DNA of 64,000 bases from Taiwanofungus camphoratus (lineage: Eukaryota; Basidiomycota; Agaricomycetes; Polyporales; Taiwanofungaceae), in contig CP021224.1 in NCBI GenBank assembly GCA_003999685.1, positions 2,108,001 to 2,172,000 of the forward strand, in the 5' to 3' direction. The translations under genes were made by a program, and so were the position numbers. Positions 13,513 through 26,302 of the stretch are shown here, piece by piece. How positions within the stretch are numbered: the stretch's first letter is position 1; every line of letters starts with the position of its first letter. The notes under the pieces were generated by a model. It worked only from the letters and a program-made list of their open reading frames with translations, was not told the origin of the DNA and made no database searches.

Positions 13513-16500
13513 AGATGGTCTTACGGCTCTGTATCTTGTCTTATTGTTGTAACAGTATAATGTAATATTATTGAACTTCTATTCTTTGACTATCCTGTGT
13601 CTATGCTTTGCCTTGGTGTGCTTTAGTTTGCTTGAACTTTCTCCGTCTGAAGCAAAGTAGTACTATGACTAAGCTTAATTATGAATGTAGTTCCGCTTTT
13701 TAACTTCCACATCCTGCATACTGCTATGTTGAACTTTAGATGTACCAGAGAAATTTGTGAATTATATCACGTTATATATCTCCTACGTGGAACATAAGTG
13801 ATTGGCATCTGAAAAATCTTTAGCCCAGGTATAGCTGATGTGAGGCTCAAGGAGACGTAGCGCATCGGCCGTAGCAGTCCGTAGCAATGGAGCTAATATG
13901 AAGATTCTTCGACATCTGAGTCAAAACGATACTATGCCTAACCAGGTATTCGGCACCCCCCAGTAACGGGGCTGTCACAGATCATGTGAGTGCACATTTT
14001 AAGAACTCAGAGCAGGACAGGTAGACGGAGATGGTCGGACTTTGTCATTAACCCAAGGTGTGACAGCACCCGCTGTTGCCCGAGAAAAAGGGACTCCTCA
14101 ACCACTCCACCTTTTACTGTCGTTCAAACTCGAAATGAGAGCACGAATGTGAAAATATATGTACATAAAAAGAGTGAAGGAATTTGAGTGCAGTGAATGC
14201 AAGAATCATGAGGGTGCCGACTTTGGGGGGTGCTGAATACGTGGTTAGGCATAGTATGGGGAGAACAAGTTCGCGAATGCGACCAGTCGCTCCTGCGTCT
14301 ACCGCGCGAACACCTGTTGAGCAGATGGATTGTGAGAGGCCAAAGTGTCGCGGCTGCATCAAGAAAAATGAGGGTAGCTCCCGATGCTACGGTAACTGCA
14401 ACCAGATCTGTAACACTATATAGTGCTATAGGTTGGGGATGTAGCACATCCAGCTACATAGTTACCTGCATTTTCCTGGTGTGAGGATGCTTGCGCGTAC
14501 GAACCGATCCGGACAATCTGGTTTCAACCGTCAACAAAGACTGTGAATCATACACAGGGTACAATGGTAGTCCGTAAGCGGCTATTCGTACCTGCAAACG
14601 CGCTCGACTTGTGAGTGATGCAATTCAAATGAAGAACGTTTTATGGCCCTCAAGTTAAGCTGCACCAGCTGCGCTTGCATGAAAGATTTGACCGCTACTT
14701 AGCCTCGAATGTCAGCAAGCTGCTGGCCCCTTCCAAGCGAGTCGAGCATGTACGCATACCGTTTACAACACACCGAGAAACACCGACGGCTCCATGACAA
14801 ATATATTCTGTCACTACAACTCTCCTCCGATAGGCCGCGTAGCTGCGCACTTGCTACGCCGGCGCATGCCTGTTCCAGATTAGCCCGGGAAACTTCGACA
14901 GCCCGGCCTATATCATACTTCATTGAAACCATGAGCGCTGGCGGACAGGGCGGTGGAAGAACGGGACATGGTGACTCTGTGATACGAGAGACTCGCCGGG
15001 GGATGAAATTTGACTACCCCTCGCACAACTCAAAACTGAATAAAGTCAGAAGAATGTACTGGAACTTGAAATGCGAATGTGTTTCGCAATCAGTAGACGT
15101 GAGGGCTTGTGCTCAAGAAATTTCAGAGTGGAGGATTGGCGTCTCCTGTGTGCGCGCTCTCGAGGGTGGCAAACGCCGAGTTTCTGGGATCCAATTGTTC
15201 CTTCAGACATCAGCGCTCAGCCCGCAGTTAGCATTTCTTTTAGCTCCTGCCCTTCAGCCTAGAAGGGAACAAGATCTATCTCTCACGCGTTCGATAAGAC
15301 CAGCAGCTTTCGCGGCCTGTTCGCGGCCTTTCGCCGGTTTTTCACGCAGCTCTTTGCCAATCTTCCGACTCGAGCCCACCGAATCTTCACTGTACGATGA
15401 TAGATGCGAATCACCGATGCGTGGTCGCTTTGCGATGTACAGATGCCGTACCGTTGGAATGCGGCTTTTCTACGAAGCTGTCAATAATCTCGATAAGCTA
15501 CCAAGACCGCGATCCATCGATACCTATTCGGTACGACACGGTAAGGAGGATTTCATCGAAAACTCCATGAATTCTACAGGCGACGACAATGTCTCCACCG
15601 GACCGTTCTTCAGTCTGTTGTTATGATATAGATATTAGCGATAAGTGCTGCAACCTGATGGAAAACCTCCCGCGGGTCTCTACCCATACACATTATATCA
15701 ATCCGAAGAGAAGTTCAAGCCTTCACTTCCTCTTTTCAGGACCGCTTTATTTTGAAGTCTGGTTAGGTATATTAGCTCCACCCATCGCTGGCTTACGGGA
15801 TCAGTCATACCTACGACTATAGCCCCTACGGAGGCCATAGAACTGAAGGTACGTTTCAATGACATTCGTGCGAGGGGGTGTGAGATTCAACACAATTAGC
15901 TGATCGCCTTTCTGGCACTAGTAGTATGTCTGCTTACAATCAATGAAGTGTCGCTGGGATACGCTATAGTGCAAGGCTTCAACGACGTATCTTCGATCGC
16001 CTGGACAATACTGCTCAGGCTCTTGAAGAACCGGGTGACTTGTTCTATGTCATTCGCCGTTTCAATGGGAAACTAGTATGCTTTCTCTATCAAACCAACA
16101 ACCCCGTGGTGGAGACATGGCTCCATGGCGGATCTGTGCAGCAGGTAGCGTCTGTGAACTACGCCCACCAAAAAAAACAGAACAGGTTGAAGAAGCACAC
16201 AAAAAGGGCTGGCCAGCTCTAAGAATTGTCACCAAGATTGGAAGCACGTCTCGATCATCTGGAAGCATCCGCGGACGCCTAGAGCTATGTAAGCCATTTC
16301 TTGTATCCTATGAAGCCGGAACGAAAGCACAGGATTTTCTGAAACTTAGATGGCAGTTATACTTCATCACTTGTATTCAGAGGCTTACCTCCTTGTCTGA
16401 AGATCGCAAAGACAACAGGAATGATTTTTGGTCATCTTCGTATATGTCAATCTAGTATCATCGAGAACGGGCACACAACTGTCATATTCAAGTTTGCAAG

Positions 16501-17172
16501 CTTGCAGATACTCACTGGACTTGATTGCATTGCACCGAGCCGTGTCGGCAACAATTCGGCATTTGGAGTCGAAGCCTACCGAAATAGTTTAGTACTCGCA
16601 GACTGCGGTGGCGGTCTATGTCCATGTTCTTGATTCAGTCTGAATCATTCTTGCTCGTTCTCAGTGATCATCCACTGAGCGTCCTCTCATCATTTATTAT
16701 ATCTGCTGGTATTACCCCTCAACAGACCGATTCGGCCCCTTCGATTCCAGTCCAACTCTTTCTCCAAGATTGCAATCCCGATTCCTCCGCTGCCGTTCAG
16801 CGTGTCTCGGAAGGCAGAGAAATTTTGCAGTGCTGAACCTTCAGAGTCTCGCATCAAAGAGGAAATAGTCAAGCGCGGTCTCAAGATTCATGGTCGACAC
16901 ACTCCTCTCGTATTCTTCTAGCCTCTAAACCTATTCTATGTGATCGTGACGTCAGATCCTCATGTCTGCGTGGAAACCTGATATGAGCTCTGAGCTGTCC
17001 ATGCTGTTACTTACCACATGCTGGCTATAGCATCCCTGCCGCGGTCGCAAAAAAGCCCTCGGATTCAAGTTGCCGCAACAATATTACGGATGGTTGTAGG
17101 TCTCTTCGATAAGTGATATATTACGACATCGAAACAATGTACACGACACAGTTCTGAAGTAGAGGATTACCA
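13513..17172. other. Gene-poor region with one unresolved coding candidate
   Basis: 13,513-14,700: H4 3' flank and AT-rich sequence, nothing recognised. 14,709-15,626 holds a 305-codon plus-strand open frame listed separately. At 15,848-15,899 there is a good intron (GTACGT..ATTAG) joining TIAPTEAIELK to a hydrophobic segment LIAFLALVVCLLTI, so part of a spliced membrane-protein gene probably sits near 15,780-16,080. 16,100-17,172 shows no supportable gene. Confidence 0.4.
14709..15626 (+). CDS. Orphan 305-codon open frame, function and reality uncertain
   Basis: A single uninterrupted frame, which is long for this base composition. The product is rich in Arg, Ser and Cys, has no hydrophobic segment pattern or family motif I recognise, and is intronless where all neighbours are intron-rich. 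Short coding-looking stretches in a second frame (around 15,290-15,390, FDKTSSFRGLFAAFRRFF) and the intron noted downstream suggest the true gene may be spliced through other frames. Treat as a placeholder. Confidence 0.2.
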   Translation: MSASCWPLPSESSMYAYRLQHTEKHRRLHDKYILSLQLSSDRPRSCALATPAHACSRLARETSTARPISYFIETMSAGGQGGGRTGHGDSVIRETRRGMKFDYPSHNSKLNKVRRMYWNLKCECVSQSVDVRACAQEISEWRIGVSCVRALEGGKRRVSGIQLFLQTSALSPQLAFLLAPALQPRREQDLSLTRSIRPAAFAACSRPFAGFSRSSLPIFRLEPTESSLYDDRCESPMRGRFAMYRCRTVGMRLFYEAVNNLDKLPRPRSIDTYSVRHGKEDFIENSMNSTGDDNVSTGPFFSLLL

Positions 17173-19854
17173 TTAGTGCGTGGCGCCAACGGCACTCCTC
17201 CCTCCTACACCTATAACCCCACACTTTGCATAGTATCGAGCGAGAGCCAGGCGAACGACCTGCAGACGCTGCAGTGCGTGCTTCTCTCCTCCACTTTTCG
17301 TCGTTCTGGCAAGAACTGACAAATAATCGGCTGTCGATCCTTGTGCTGAACGAATATGGATTTCTTCTAGCCTGTGCAGTAACAGGCAGGCGTCAGAAGT
17401 CGTGAACAACATGCTGTCACCTAGACAACAGATCGAAACGATTGAGCACCCAGAAACAGAGCGTTCTTTCGAGACGGCGACGTACTGTTCTGCAGCAAGT
17501 CTACTGCATACGACAGGAGCACCGCCCACCAAGACTTCGGTGCAATGTCTTCTCGCAGCATAGCTACGAGGTCCAAAGCGGCATCTTGTAGCTCACCATT
17601 CAAACGGCGTTGGTGAAATTCAGCAAAGCGCACTGCGAACACCAAGCGATAGATGAATACTCCATTCGGACCCGATTTTGTCCGAAGTGCTTGCAGAGAC
17701 GGAGCAATATTCGCTACCAGGTGGGCATATCTTTCGGGTCCTGTAACAGAAGTGTGAAGTACAACGCATTTTCCTGGAGGAAGTATGTCACGCACCTTGA
17801 TTCACGAACTCATCCAGCACGCGATCAACCACGCGTCCTAGCCCAACCCAGTCTTCTGCGGATGCACAATAAGACACGGCCAGTCCATATTCTTTTTCTC
17901 TCATGAATGTCTGTGCTGCTATTCTGCATACCATACGCCTAACCTCTTCCCTCTGATGTTCGAAACAAGAAGCATTTATCTCCTTCAATACACCGGCAAG
18001 ATTACCTGATCGAATCCTTGTGCTCTCTTCCCCGGCTGCGACTGGGTCTTTGGGATTTTGCAGTCTCAGTGGCACGCGCATCAGGACTTGGTCCGCCATC
18101 TGCTTCCCAATGTCGCCACATGTACACATGTAATCGACAGTTATACGCCATAACGCAGGATCAGAGTGCAAGTACTCGGCATAGGCAAGGACATACTGCT
18201 CCCGTATAGAGAGTTCAGAGCTGACAGCAGACACTGCTCAGCCACTCGGGGATGAGGTTGAAGAACAAGGACTTACTCGTCGGCTTCACTGTCAGTGAGC
18301 TGGAGAGATTCCATGATGTCGGCCAGGTGAGCCGCAAGCCATACGTCTAGTTGTGCCGCTTCAGCGAGCGCGCGTACGGGTTGTCCCAGGAAAAGAGAGG
18401 AATGGATGACGTCTTCGAGATCGGTTGGATCCGAGGGCATCTCGTCCAGTACCTGTGCAACAAGATCTCTACAAAGTATACATAAGATGAAGTACATTCG
18501 GAAAAGAAATATGTCTCTTGAGATCCCACACTCACGGGAGATCTGGTCTGCGCAATCTTGTGTCGACAAAAACACCCCATGCGGCACATGCTTCTTTCCA
18601 ATCCGCACCTAATTCGATGCATATCTTTTTGATGACTTCCTCTCGCCCTTCCAATATTCCAATGATATCGCTAAATCGGTCCCACCAGTTCTCAAATCCA
18701 TCATCTCTTACCTGATCCGGTACTCTGTCTAGTTCAAGACGTAATGTCTTGACTTTGTCTTTCCAACGTCGCGCTGCTACCGCAAAATCACGTTCGACAG
18801 AGAATTGGTGAAGGCGGGGATGATCAGTGAGGAGAGGAATGAGGTGCTGCGACAATTCTTGCAAATACAAAAACGGATGTTTCGACAAAACATCAAGGAA
18901 AAATGAAGAGGCTTTCGAGAGACCTCTGAGTGTTGTCCTAGCACCACAAAATTAGGTGAACTTCAAAGTGGAAGAAGACCGATCTACCTTGTAAGATAGG
19001 GCCAGAAAGTCTCGTCTTCCCACGGTCGATCTAGACTACTAAGATGATCGCCTTCTTCTGTTGACGGTTCGATATAATGTGTGTTGAGCCACTCCATGAG
19101 CTCTTCACCAACAGGGGCATCCTCTAGCCCACTCTCTGGGAGGTATAGAACCGTGAAGAGGGAGAAACATGTGTATAGTTTCCGATAATGTTCGGCATTG
19201 AACTGAAGTGGCTCTGAGCGTGTGATGGTTTGCTGTTGGAACTATATTGTAAGCCCATTTAGTCAGATATAGTTGACACAACCTACAGAGCAGTAAACGC
19301 AGCATTCTTTGCAGAAATTTACGTAGTCGAGCGCGAGTTTGTTAATGGCCCTGAGACTATCCTCGTTGTCACGCCTATGTTGAGCCTTCAGTACCCGAAT
19401 AACCGAAGTAATGAGTAAATATACACTTCAACTTGACTCGCACGGGAGACTTGGATGAGGTTCTGCATGGCAGCGAAAATTACAGAGGTGTCTGTCACAA
19501 ACTGAAGCAAATGAGCTGCATGAATGCGATCGTGAATATGAGACTTACGACTCTTCTTTCAGACATGGGGGGACCATGAGGTGCTGCAAAATATACGCAC
19601 TCCTCCTCTGAAGACAACGCCTTTTGCAAACGAGAATCTTGAGGATCTGCCTTTGTTCCAGACAGTGTCAAGTTGTAGATCACAGAAAAAATATAAAGCT
19701 ATACATTAGGAGTAGCATACGCAGCTAAGGAAGCATCCCGCGGAGATACACTCAAAGACAATGTGCGGCCGCAGCGTTTGAAGTCTTCACCATACCCCGA
19801 CGGAATAAGAGGCGGCAAGAGGTTCACCAATCGATCTTGCTTCCTAGACACCAT
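17173..19854 (-). CDS. Nucleoporin Nup85 (Nup107-160/Nup84 subcomplex)
   Basis: Structural alpha-solenoid scaffold protein of the nuclear pore Y-complex. Ten exons, 730 aa, phases consistent: 19854-19705, 19650-19549, 19501-19425, 19374-19287, 19241-18988, 18937-18536, 18468-18277, 18220-17796, 17740-17486, 17420-17173. Recognisable parts: NLLPPLIPSGYGEDFKR near the start, LFTVLYLPESGLEDAPVGEE with PWEDETFWPYLTR, LSKHPFLYLQELSQHL, then YAEYLHSDPALWRITVDYM and RVPLRL, AVSYCASAEDWVGLGRVVD, and late REDIAPKSWWAVLLSYAVDL, matching the order in human NUP85. The donor of the first intron is GTATAG, slightly unusual. The C-terminal exon ends with Gly/Ala after a basic helix. Confidence 0.88.
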
Positions 19855-22376
19855 GGGCAATGTAGGCCAGGTTTCACACAGCCGCTCGAGAGATAAGTTT
19901 GTTACACTAAGGATAGTTATGTCGGTTTCTCTGCATCTCAATTCGGAACAGCCATAAGCATGGTAGTGTGACACCGTGTGACCTAACTGCGATCAGGACC
20001 CCAAACACCTGAGCTGAAAGTTCTGTTTGAGGCTATCTTCCGTATGTTCATAAATATTTCAGATCTGAGTTTACACTACAGCCTCCATCTCTGAAAGAGA
20101 AGACTACGAAACAGGAAACTAACAGGGCATTTGAACGGACCTATAGTAGAAATCACCGTAAAATTTGACTCCTACTTACGCTTCTCCCGTCTATATGGCC
20201 TCTGGGTAATATATAGGTAGATAATAACAAAGCGACGTACTTGGCTGTCCTCAACAGTTATTCCTAGTTCTTTTGAAGCGTGCATCACGTTTACTATGCC
20301 GCTACAGTCATCAACATGATTCAGAGCTCCATGCAAGAGAAGGATGCAACGACAGTCGTGCAAATGAAGCGAGGGTTAGTTATATTCTGACTGATAGATC
20401 TTGTAAAGTGGTGTTCTGATACAGATTTCATGGACAATTCGATGGGACAGGACGAAGTTTAGTCTCGGCGACTCTGTTCTCGAAAATCAAGAACTGACAG
20501 GTGGCTTGCTTGCAATCCGGTTGTGATTTATCTAGAAACCGTGGGATCTTAGACATACAAACTTTCTTTCTCTATCATTACTGGGCAAAGGATATACTCA
20601 CATCATGAAAGACCATGAGTCAGGTAATCCCTATGTCCTGTATCCATGAGAAGAAATTACCCAGAAAGCTCTTTCCTCTACTTCTTCCAGAATCATATGT
20701 GAGCACTTGGCGTCAAAGGGAGCTGGGCTTCGAGAACTAGTGACGACTGCAAGGAGACATCACGTTGACCTGATGATATCCCTGGTAAAAGGAATATTAG
20801 GCCCGATAAATAATGCGATAATCCGTCTCTGTTACGAAAAGTCAGTGATTCCCCTCTCGACTTTCTTATCAAGGCGGCGTCGAAATATGCGAGACGTTTC
20901 CAGACTTCCAATATATGGATGAACATGCTGCAACATCATCTACTATTGTTTCAAGTGCCTCACAATGGTTTCAAGTGCCTCACAATGGATTACTATCAGG
21001 GCTTATTTCTTAATGCAGGTCAGTTTGACCCCGGCGCACCGGCTCACTAGAATTATTCAGACCATCCTCCAGAGCCAGCTGGTCGGGTTGTGACTTCATT
21101 GTCACGAAAAATTGCGGTGAGTAAAGTATGTCAATAAATCAGAGACAAAACGGAGCCAAGACTGATATCTGCTACCGCATACTCCATCACTCTCCTGATG
21201 GTCCTGATCGCTGTGGATCCTTGAGTACTTCGGTTACAAGTGACGAAATCATGTACGTCAAAATGATGTTTCATCTGTCTTTCTCTACAAACGAAATTTG
21301 CGACACCTGATTATGCGTCATGGAAAATGGCATGTATAGCGCGATACGTCCTCCTGCAGCTTCAAACCTGTTGATACGCAATAGATATTTGATTCGACAT
21401 GTTCAAGGTTATATACGTTCTAACATCTGCCTTGCGCTTCGCAGCTACGAGCCACCACACATATTGTATCAGTGCTAACTGGGCTAATACACGACCACAA
21501 TTTATGTATTTAAGTGTTGATATTCGCCTCTAGTCTGCAACCTCAAGTGATCACCAGACTAGTCCTACGGGGCATGAGCGTACGACTAGAGGCTCAGATA
21601 CGACTTTCTCATGTGCATTTCGTGATCAAGTAAGTCATGATCTAGCGTCAGGAGTTGCATCATCGTCTGCATCCTTCTCATCCTCAGCGTCGACGATGCC
21701 ACATACTTGCTACCCGACAAGGGAGTAGGCAAAGGTGTAAATTGGCTATAGTGTTGCGCATCGATGGTTCAGGTGAGTAAACAGGTGTTCTTGCGCATGA
21801 TCAGTGGATACGATACCGTGACGCCATACATACACTTAGGGTGTCTCAAAATTGTAACTAATATCTTAGAAGGCTGGCTGTGCTGTTACCCTCGAATTTT
21901 TACACGTCCTGGTACGCGATGGCGCTGTAGGCGTGAACTTGTCAGGGACGATGTGAACGTCCTTTTCTAGTTCTCTGGGGTCTTCTTCGGGAAAATCAGG
22001 TTTCAGACATGGTTCACTATAATTTCTTTGATCTTGTGTCTTTATATGTCACTTATTCTCCAACCTCCTGCTTTCCACAGCTATGGCACTTTCTTGTGCA
22101 GAATTGGGCATGGGTACAATATTTTGTCGCCATTCACTTCACGTGGTCAAATTAACTGATCATGGGCAGTGAGGCCTGGTGAAAAGGCATTCTTTCCGTC
22201 CGCTAGCCCACCAGTGCAGCGCATCTACGTATGTGGTGCCGTGTGTTTGATATAGCGTGTTTGTAATGCGGTGAGTTTGTGAACTACTAAAGTTATTCGA
22301 TCCAATTTGGAGATGAAGGGTATCTCTATGATACATGTAGCAATGGGAGATCGAACGACTATTTCTTCTCTCACCA
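19855..22376. other. Long region without a supportable gene
   Basis: Upstream of NUP85, AT-rich, with only short open frames. Around 21,985-22,160 one plus-strand frame reads FSGVFFGKIRF then a hydrophobic stretch SLILCLYMSLIL; it could be the end of a decayed membrane-protein gene, but no exons upstream could be joined. It also contains the 20-bp tandem duplication listed separately. Confidence 0.45.
20948..20987. repeat. Perfect tandem duplication of a 20-bp sequence
   Basis: GTTTCAAGTGCCTCACAATG occurs at 20948-20967 and again immediately at 20968-20987. Two copies only; likely a replication-slippage product. Confidence 0.85.
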
Positions 22377-22784
22377 CTATTCGGTGCTAGTGTCAGACTC
22401 AGACCTGATCTCTGCTTCCGTGTTCGTACCATTATATCTGTGCTCCCCATTCGTGCCACTGGTCGTCCTGCGGCCGAGGCAAGCATCACAATGCTCTTGT
22501 CGCACCTCCATGACGATCGCCTGGTCAGGAAGTATTCTGCAGAAAAGTGAGTAATTCTACACAACAGATTGACATGATGTACTTGCATCTCGGCGCACTC
22601 AGCCGCGCAATCATGAGGTATTGGCTTGTGAAACCTGCTCAGCCTGCAGTTGGCGCCATTACAATCGATCTGAAAGGGAATTGAGTTAAGTGAACAAGCC
22701 CGTGGTAAGACTCACGTAGTGTCTGCGAGTAGGATACTGGTGGGTGCATCCATACTCTATGTAGGTAATGAGATGATAGCACAT
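22377..22784 (-). CDS. Small Cys-rich basidiomycete protein, function unknown
   Basis: Three exons proposed: 22784-22716, 22669-22587, 22536-22377; 103 aa. The start MCYHLITYIEYGCTHQYP, then DCNGANCRLSRFHKPIPHDC, then ILPDQAIV and HCDACLGR recalls a family of small fungal proteins with an MCYW-type start, spaced Cys/His residues, and a PEQ..CPxC end; the assignment is from memory and tentative. To keep frame the second intron must use a GC donor (GCAAGT, 22586 downward) with a normal AG; the nearby GT donor gives a stop soon after. The C-terminal third is Glu/Ser/Thr-rich and probably disordered. Regulation unknown. Confidence 0.45.
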
Positions 22785-24067
22785 GGTTGTGAAACAGGAG
22801 ACAAATGCAAAGCACAGCACTGTGAATACACATAATATATATTAGCGTCGGGGTCAACTCCACCCACCGTGACCATACCCATGTCCTTATTCAAAGCATT
22901 CAGATCTTCTTTATGATTGGGTTACCGAAGCTATGGCGACAGCACATCAGGCTACCCTTGTCTGTCCCACAGGTTTCGGCATCTGCACCACCTACGCCTA
23001 GGATAAACGGCGGACTGCTGAGCAGTCTATGCTCCTAGACTGGTCGCGAACTGGCCGTAGCTTCGATGAACAATTCCAGTTCCAGAGAGACATCTTTCGG
23101 TCAGGCCAGAGGGCCCTGGGTATAGAATCAATGACCTGTGATTCATGATCTTTAGGTCTGCACCGTTCCAGAGTGGTTCGAGCTACGGTGAAATTGTCAT
23201 CGATGGATAAAATGGCATCTCGGTGTCCCAGCGATCCAAACGATAAGCAGGACGAAATAGTGTATTGGAACTCATGTACCACACGGACATCCGATCTCCG
23301 GTGAATATCACTAATCTTTCCGGGTACATTCGTAGTACCGCTCCTTCCGCCGGGAATTTGGAAAAACAAGTATGGCAAGCAAGCCTAAAAAGTCCATCAC
23401 CAAGACGAATAAGACCGAACTCTAGAACTGACCAGAAAATATTGATACATTCTATCTGAACATGGGAACTCTGTAGTTCGAACCGAAAGTTTTCTTCAGG
23501 CGCGGAGGATGCATAGCCTATAGTTAATAAAGGGAATCAACGCATACCGGTATGAATTCTGAGTTCCAAAATATCGGTGGGCAGGAGTCAACACTGTCCA
23601 ATTAAAAATTGGATTTGGCCACGAAAGGAAATCAGTTGCAGGAAGTCTCGAGAAAGTACAAATATGTTCTAGAGTTTGATGCGGAGCTGAAGACGTGTGT
23701 ACCCATAATCACAGATGTAGTTTATAGCACATTAGAGGGTAAGAAAATTGTTGTGCCTGCTGAATGAATGTGCCAGCTTGTCGGGAAGCAAGGAGGACCA
23801 GTAGTTCGAGTTGAACAAGGAGGACGAGAGCAGCGTCCAGGCTTACAGTCGCCTCAATGTTGAATCACGAGGATTAAAACGCCGCAGACATTGAGCTATT
23901 CCCGGGTGTTGTTATTTGGGTCCAGTGCATATTTCTACGTACACATACGACACGAACTCGATGGACGAATCTACCCATAGTTCAAATGGAAGTTCTTGAA
24001 ACAGCATTCAAAATAAAATCCGAAGGTCTCGACGCAAACACCAACCGACGCGTATAAATGACCGCCA
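22785..24067. other. Intergenic region, possible decayed sequence
   Basis: Plus-strand stretches around 23,160-23,290 read like coding (VVRATVKLSSMDKMASRC) but stop codons interrupt every frame and no start or splice chain could be built. A 126-codon minus frame overlaps the same stretch. Nothing nameable. Confidence 0.4.
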
Positions 24068-26118
24068 TTATTTGATCGACAATTCTCCTTCCTCGTCGTC
24101 GTCGAGGGGTATGAATCGCTTGCCCTCGTTGCGCTGTAGAAGCGGTGAATATAGCAGAAGAATAAGTGTATAAGCGGCTCGGCGAACTTTTCGAAGGCCT
24201 AGTGGGACTCACGAGTGAGGGGGTTGGAAGTTGAGCCCTCCTGTCCTTCAGGCTCATGGTCTTGCCTGTGCCGGAGACTGAGCCATCATCACGATTGTGT
24301 AGAGTAACAGGATGAGACCGAGTTAATGGCGCCGTCATTGTTCCATCTTGTGATGTTGGACACACTATGGAGGTGGCATGCGGATTATTGCGCGTGTGAG
24401 AAGCACCGTGGTCCGTATGCATTTCATCTGATGATATGGGATATAATTGCACTACTGATGTCATCGAACGGGAAATAGGAATCCGTGAATTGCCATTAGC
24501 GGGACTGTCCGAGCGACAGCTGCTGAGGGGGCTTGTATCTGCAGCGGCGATAACCTTCTGTAACCCAGGTATGCTGCGCAAATCAGGAACCAACGGCCCA
24601 GAGAGAGATACTGGTTGCATTGATGTGCCCTGTGAGAATGTGCTAGTGGAAGATGTTAGAGAAGCCATTTTGCGCGGTGTGGATGGTGATTTTGTAGTAG
24701 CGTTGAGTCGAGAGGCAGTATTACCGATGTTTGTGATGTTTGATGGGTTTCGCTTGGACTCAGATGGGGTAGAGCGAACAGGCGTCGTGAACTTGGAACC
24801 AATAGATCCAATCTTTGTCATTTCCACAGCAGATCCAGCCAAAGTAGAAGGACTGTGGTTGTAGTCATTCGGAGGTAGCAGATCAGCAAGAGGCATTCTA
24901 CGAGGAGTAGAATATACGTTATGACGGGAATTCACATTCCTGAAATGCAAGTCAGCGTCTTGAGTCTGTTTGTCAAAAGACGGAGGTAGAGATGGACACA
25001 AAACAGGCTGGACCCGAGATTCCGAGGCTAGAAGTTGAGAGTGATCTGTGCTGAAAGGGTGCACGCTGGTAACACGAATCATGTCATTCGGAGCCGGTTT
25101 ATGAATGGTTCGGCAACGAAGTTCTACTGTTTCCGCATCAAGTCGTCGTTTCTTCCTTTCTGGCATATATTCTTCCGGTGGCAATGAAGAAGAATCAACA
25201 GAAAGATCAGAGAGCGTTCCACGCAAGATTTTCTTAGACCGAGCTTCCCTGACACCGAGAGGAGACATCTGAGCTAAGGGAGGATGCTGTTTACCGCGAA
25301 GGACCTCCTCGACACGGTTCCGCGCGTTGTCAATATGGAGTGGAACAGCCTGCAATAAAGGAAGAATCGGAGTGAGAGCTGTGAGCATCTTGCCTTGTTG
25401 ATCTTGAAGAGTCTGCAAAGCCTGTGTTTGTGTCTGGTTGAGCTGAATGCAGCCATGTGAGCTTCACATATCCATAGAAACCAAAACAAACAAAGCGGCG
25501 AACCATGTGCAATAGATCCATTTTTTTGTCGAGCGCATGAAGCTTGCTATCAACTGCAACTAAGTCAGCTTGCAACTCATCGATTTTGGATGCTTGCGCT
25601 GGTGCTCCTACGGTCCTTTGAATTTCCGTTTGGCATCTGTTAACTGCCAACATTACGGGAAGATTCAGCATCATTATGACAGAAGGATAAAAGTTCAATA
25701 TGTAAGACACTATTAAGAGGCACAGAACCAGGGAAAAATACCAGATCTGCATATATGCACCATGGTACTCACCCAGGTCTACTGTCTCTTCGACAAGTTT
25801 TTCACGGTCTTGTTCAAAAAGCTTCTGGACGGTGACGATCTCCCTCTTCGACTCGTCTACGCCATTGATCAGCTTAGTCACACGGTCAGAGAATTTCTCC
25901 AGGTGAGCTTGTGTATCATGGAGGAGGATGCGCATCGAGGTCCCTGCTTTGTCTAAGGGCGTGATAGGAGACAACGAAGTCACATCAGACTGAACCCTGG
26001 GCGTCAATGATGGGGTGGAGGCATCTCTTGACAGAAGATGGCCCCAGAGTACAGATGAAGCTCTTGATCTAGAGTGCATTCTGTGTGCCTGGTAATGTGG
26101 CTCTTTCTTGTTAGCCAT
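24068..26118 (-). CDS. Coiled-coil protein with disordered Ser/Thr/Pro-rich middle and acidic C-terminal tail
   Basis: Four exons: 26118-25773, 25643-25504, 25442-24213, 24133-24068; 593 aa. Residues about 60-220 form heptad-like coiled coil (LLHDTQAHLEKFSDRVTKL, KIDELQADLVAVDSKLHAL, then LQTLQDQQGKMLTALTPI). The middle 300 residues are low-complexity with many S/TP sites. The last exon was preferred over reading through because it gives a compact tail RNEGKRFIPLDDDEEGELS, typical of conserved protein ends, whereas read-through gives basic, random-looking residues. The layout resembles meiotic recombination-initiation scaffolds such as Mer2/Rec15, but no diagnostic motif was verified; that name is a guess. 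It is divergent from NNF1, 184 bp between ATGs. Confidence 0.7.
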
Positions 26119-26302
26119 TTTTAACACACGTTCTCAGAGAATATGTCTAGTGAGTAGAGATAGATCCAGAGGTCGTAACTGAATACCAGAGTCAGTGTCC
26201 GCTGATGTAGCCCTGTGGACGTAAGTGCATAAGTAAAAGTAAGATCGGATGTAGAGCTACAAGCGCGAGGACGGGGTTGAAACTCCGGTACGTGTCTCAA
26301 CC
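26119..26302. promoter_or_regulatory. Short bidirectional promoter of the coiled-coil gene and NNF1
   Basis: Only 184 bp separate the two start codons, so both genes must share control sequence. A pair of TTACTTTTACTTAT-like AT-rich stretches lies in the middle (about 26,228-26,240). No defined site was recognised. Confidence 0.5.

Noticed and set aside
24436-24864. 142-codon plus-strand frame
   Set aside because: Antisense to exon 3 of the coiled-coil gene, which is part of a consistent four-exon model.
25330-25504. Read-through continuation of the coiled-coil exon 2 frame (VRRFVCFGFYGYVK...)
   Set aside because: This is intron sequence; splicing at 25,503/25,443 continues the coiled coil into LNQTQTQALQTLQ.
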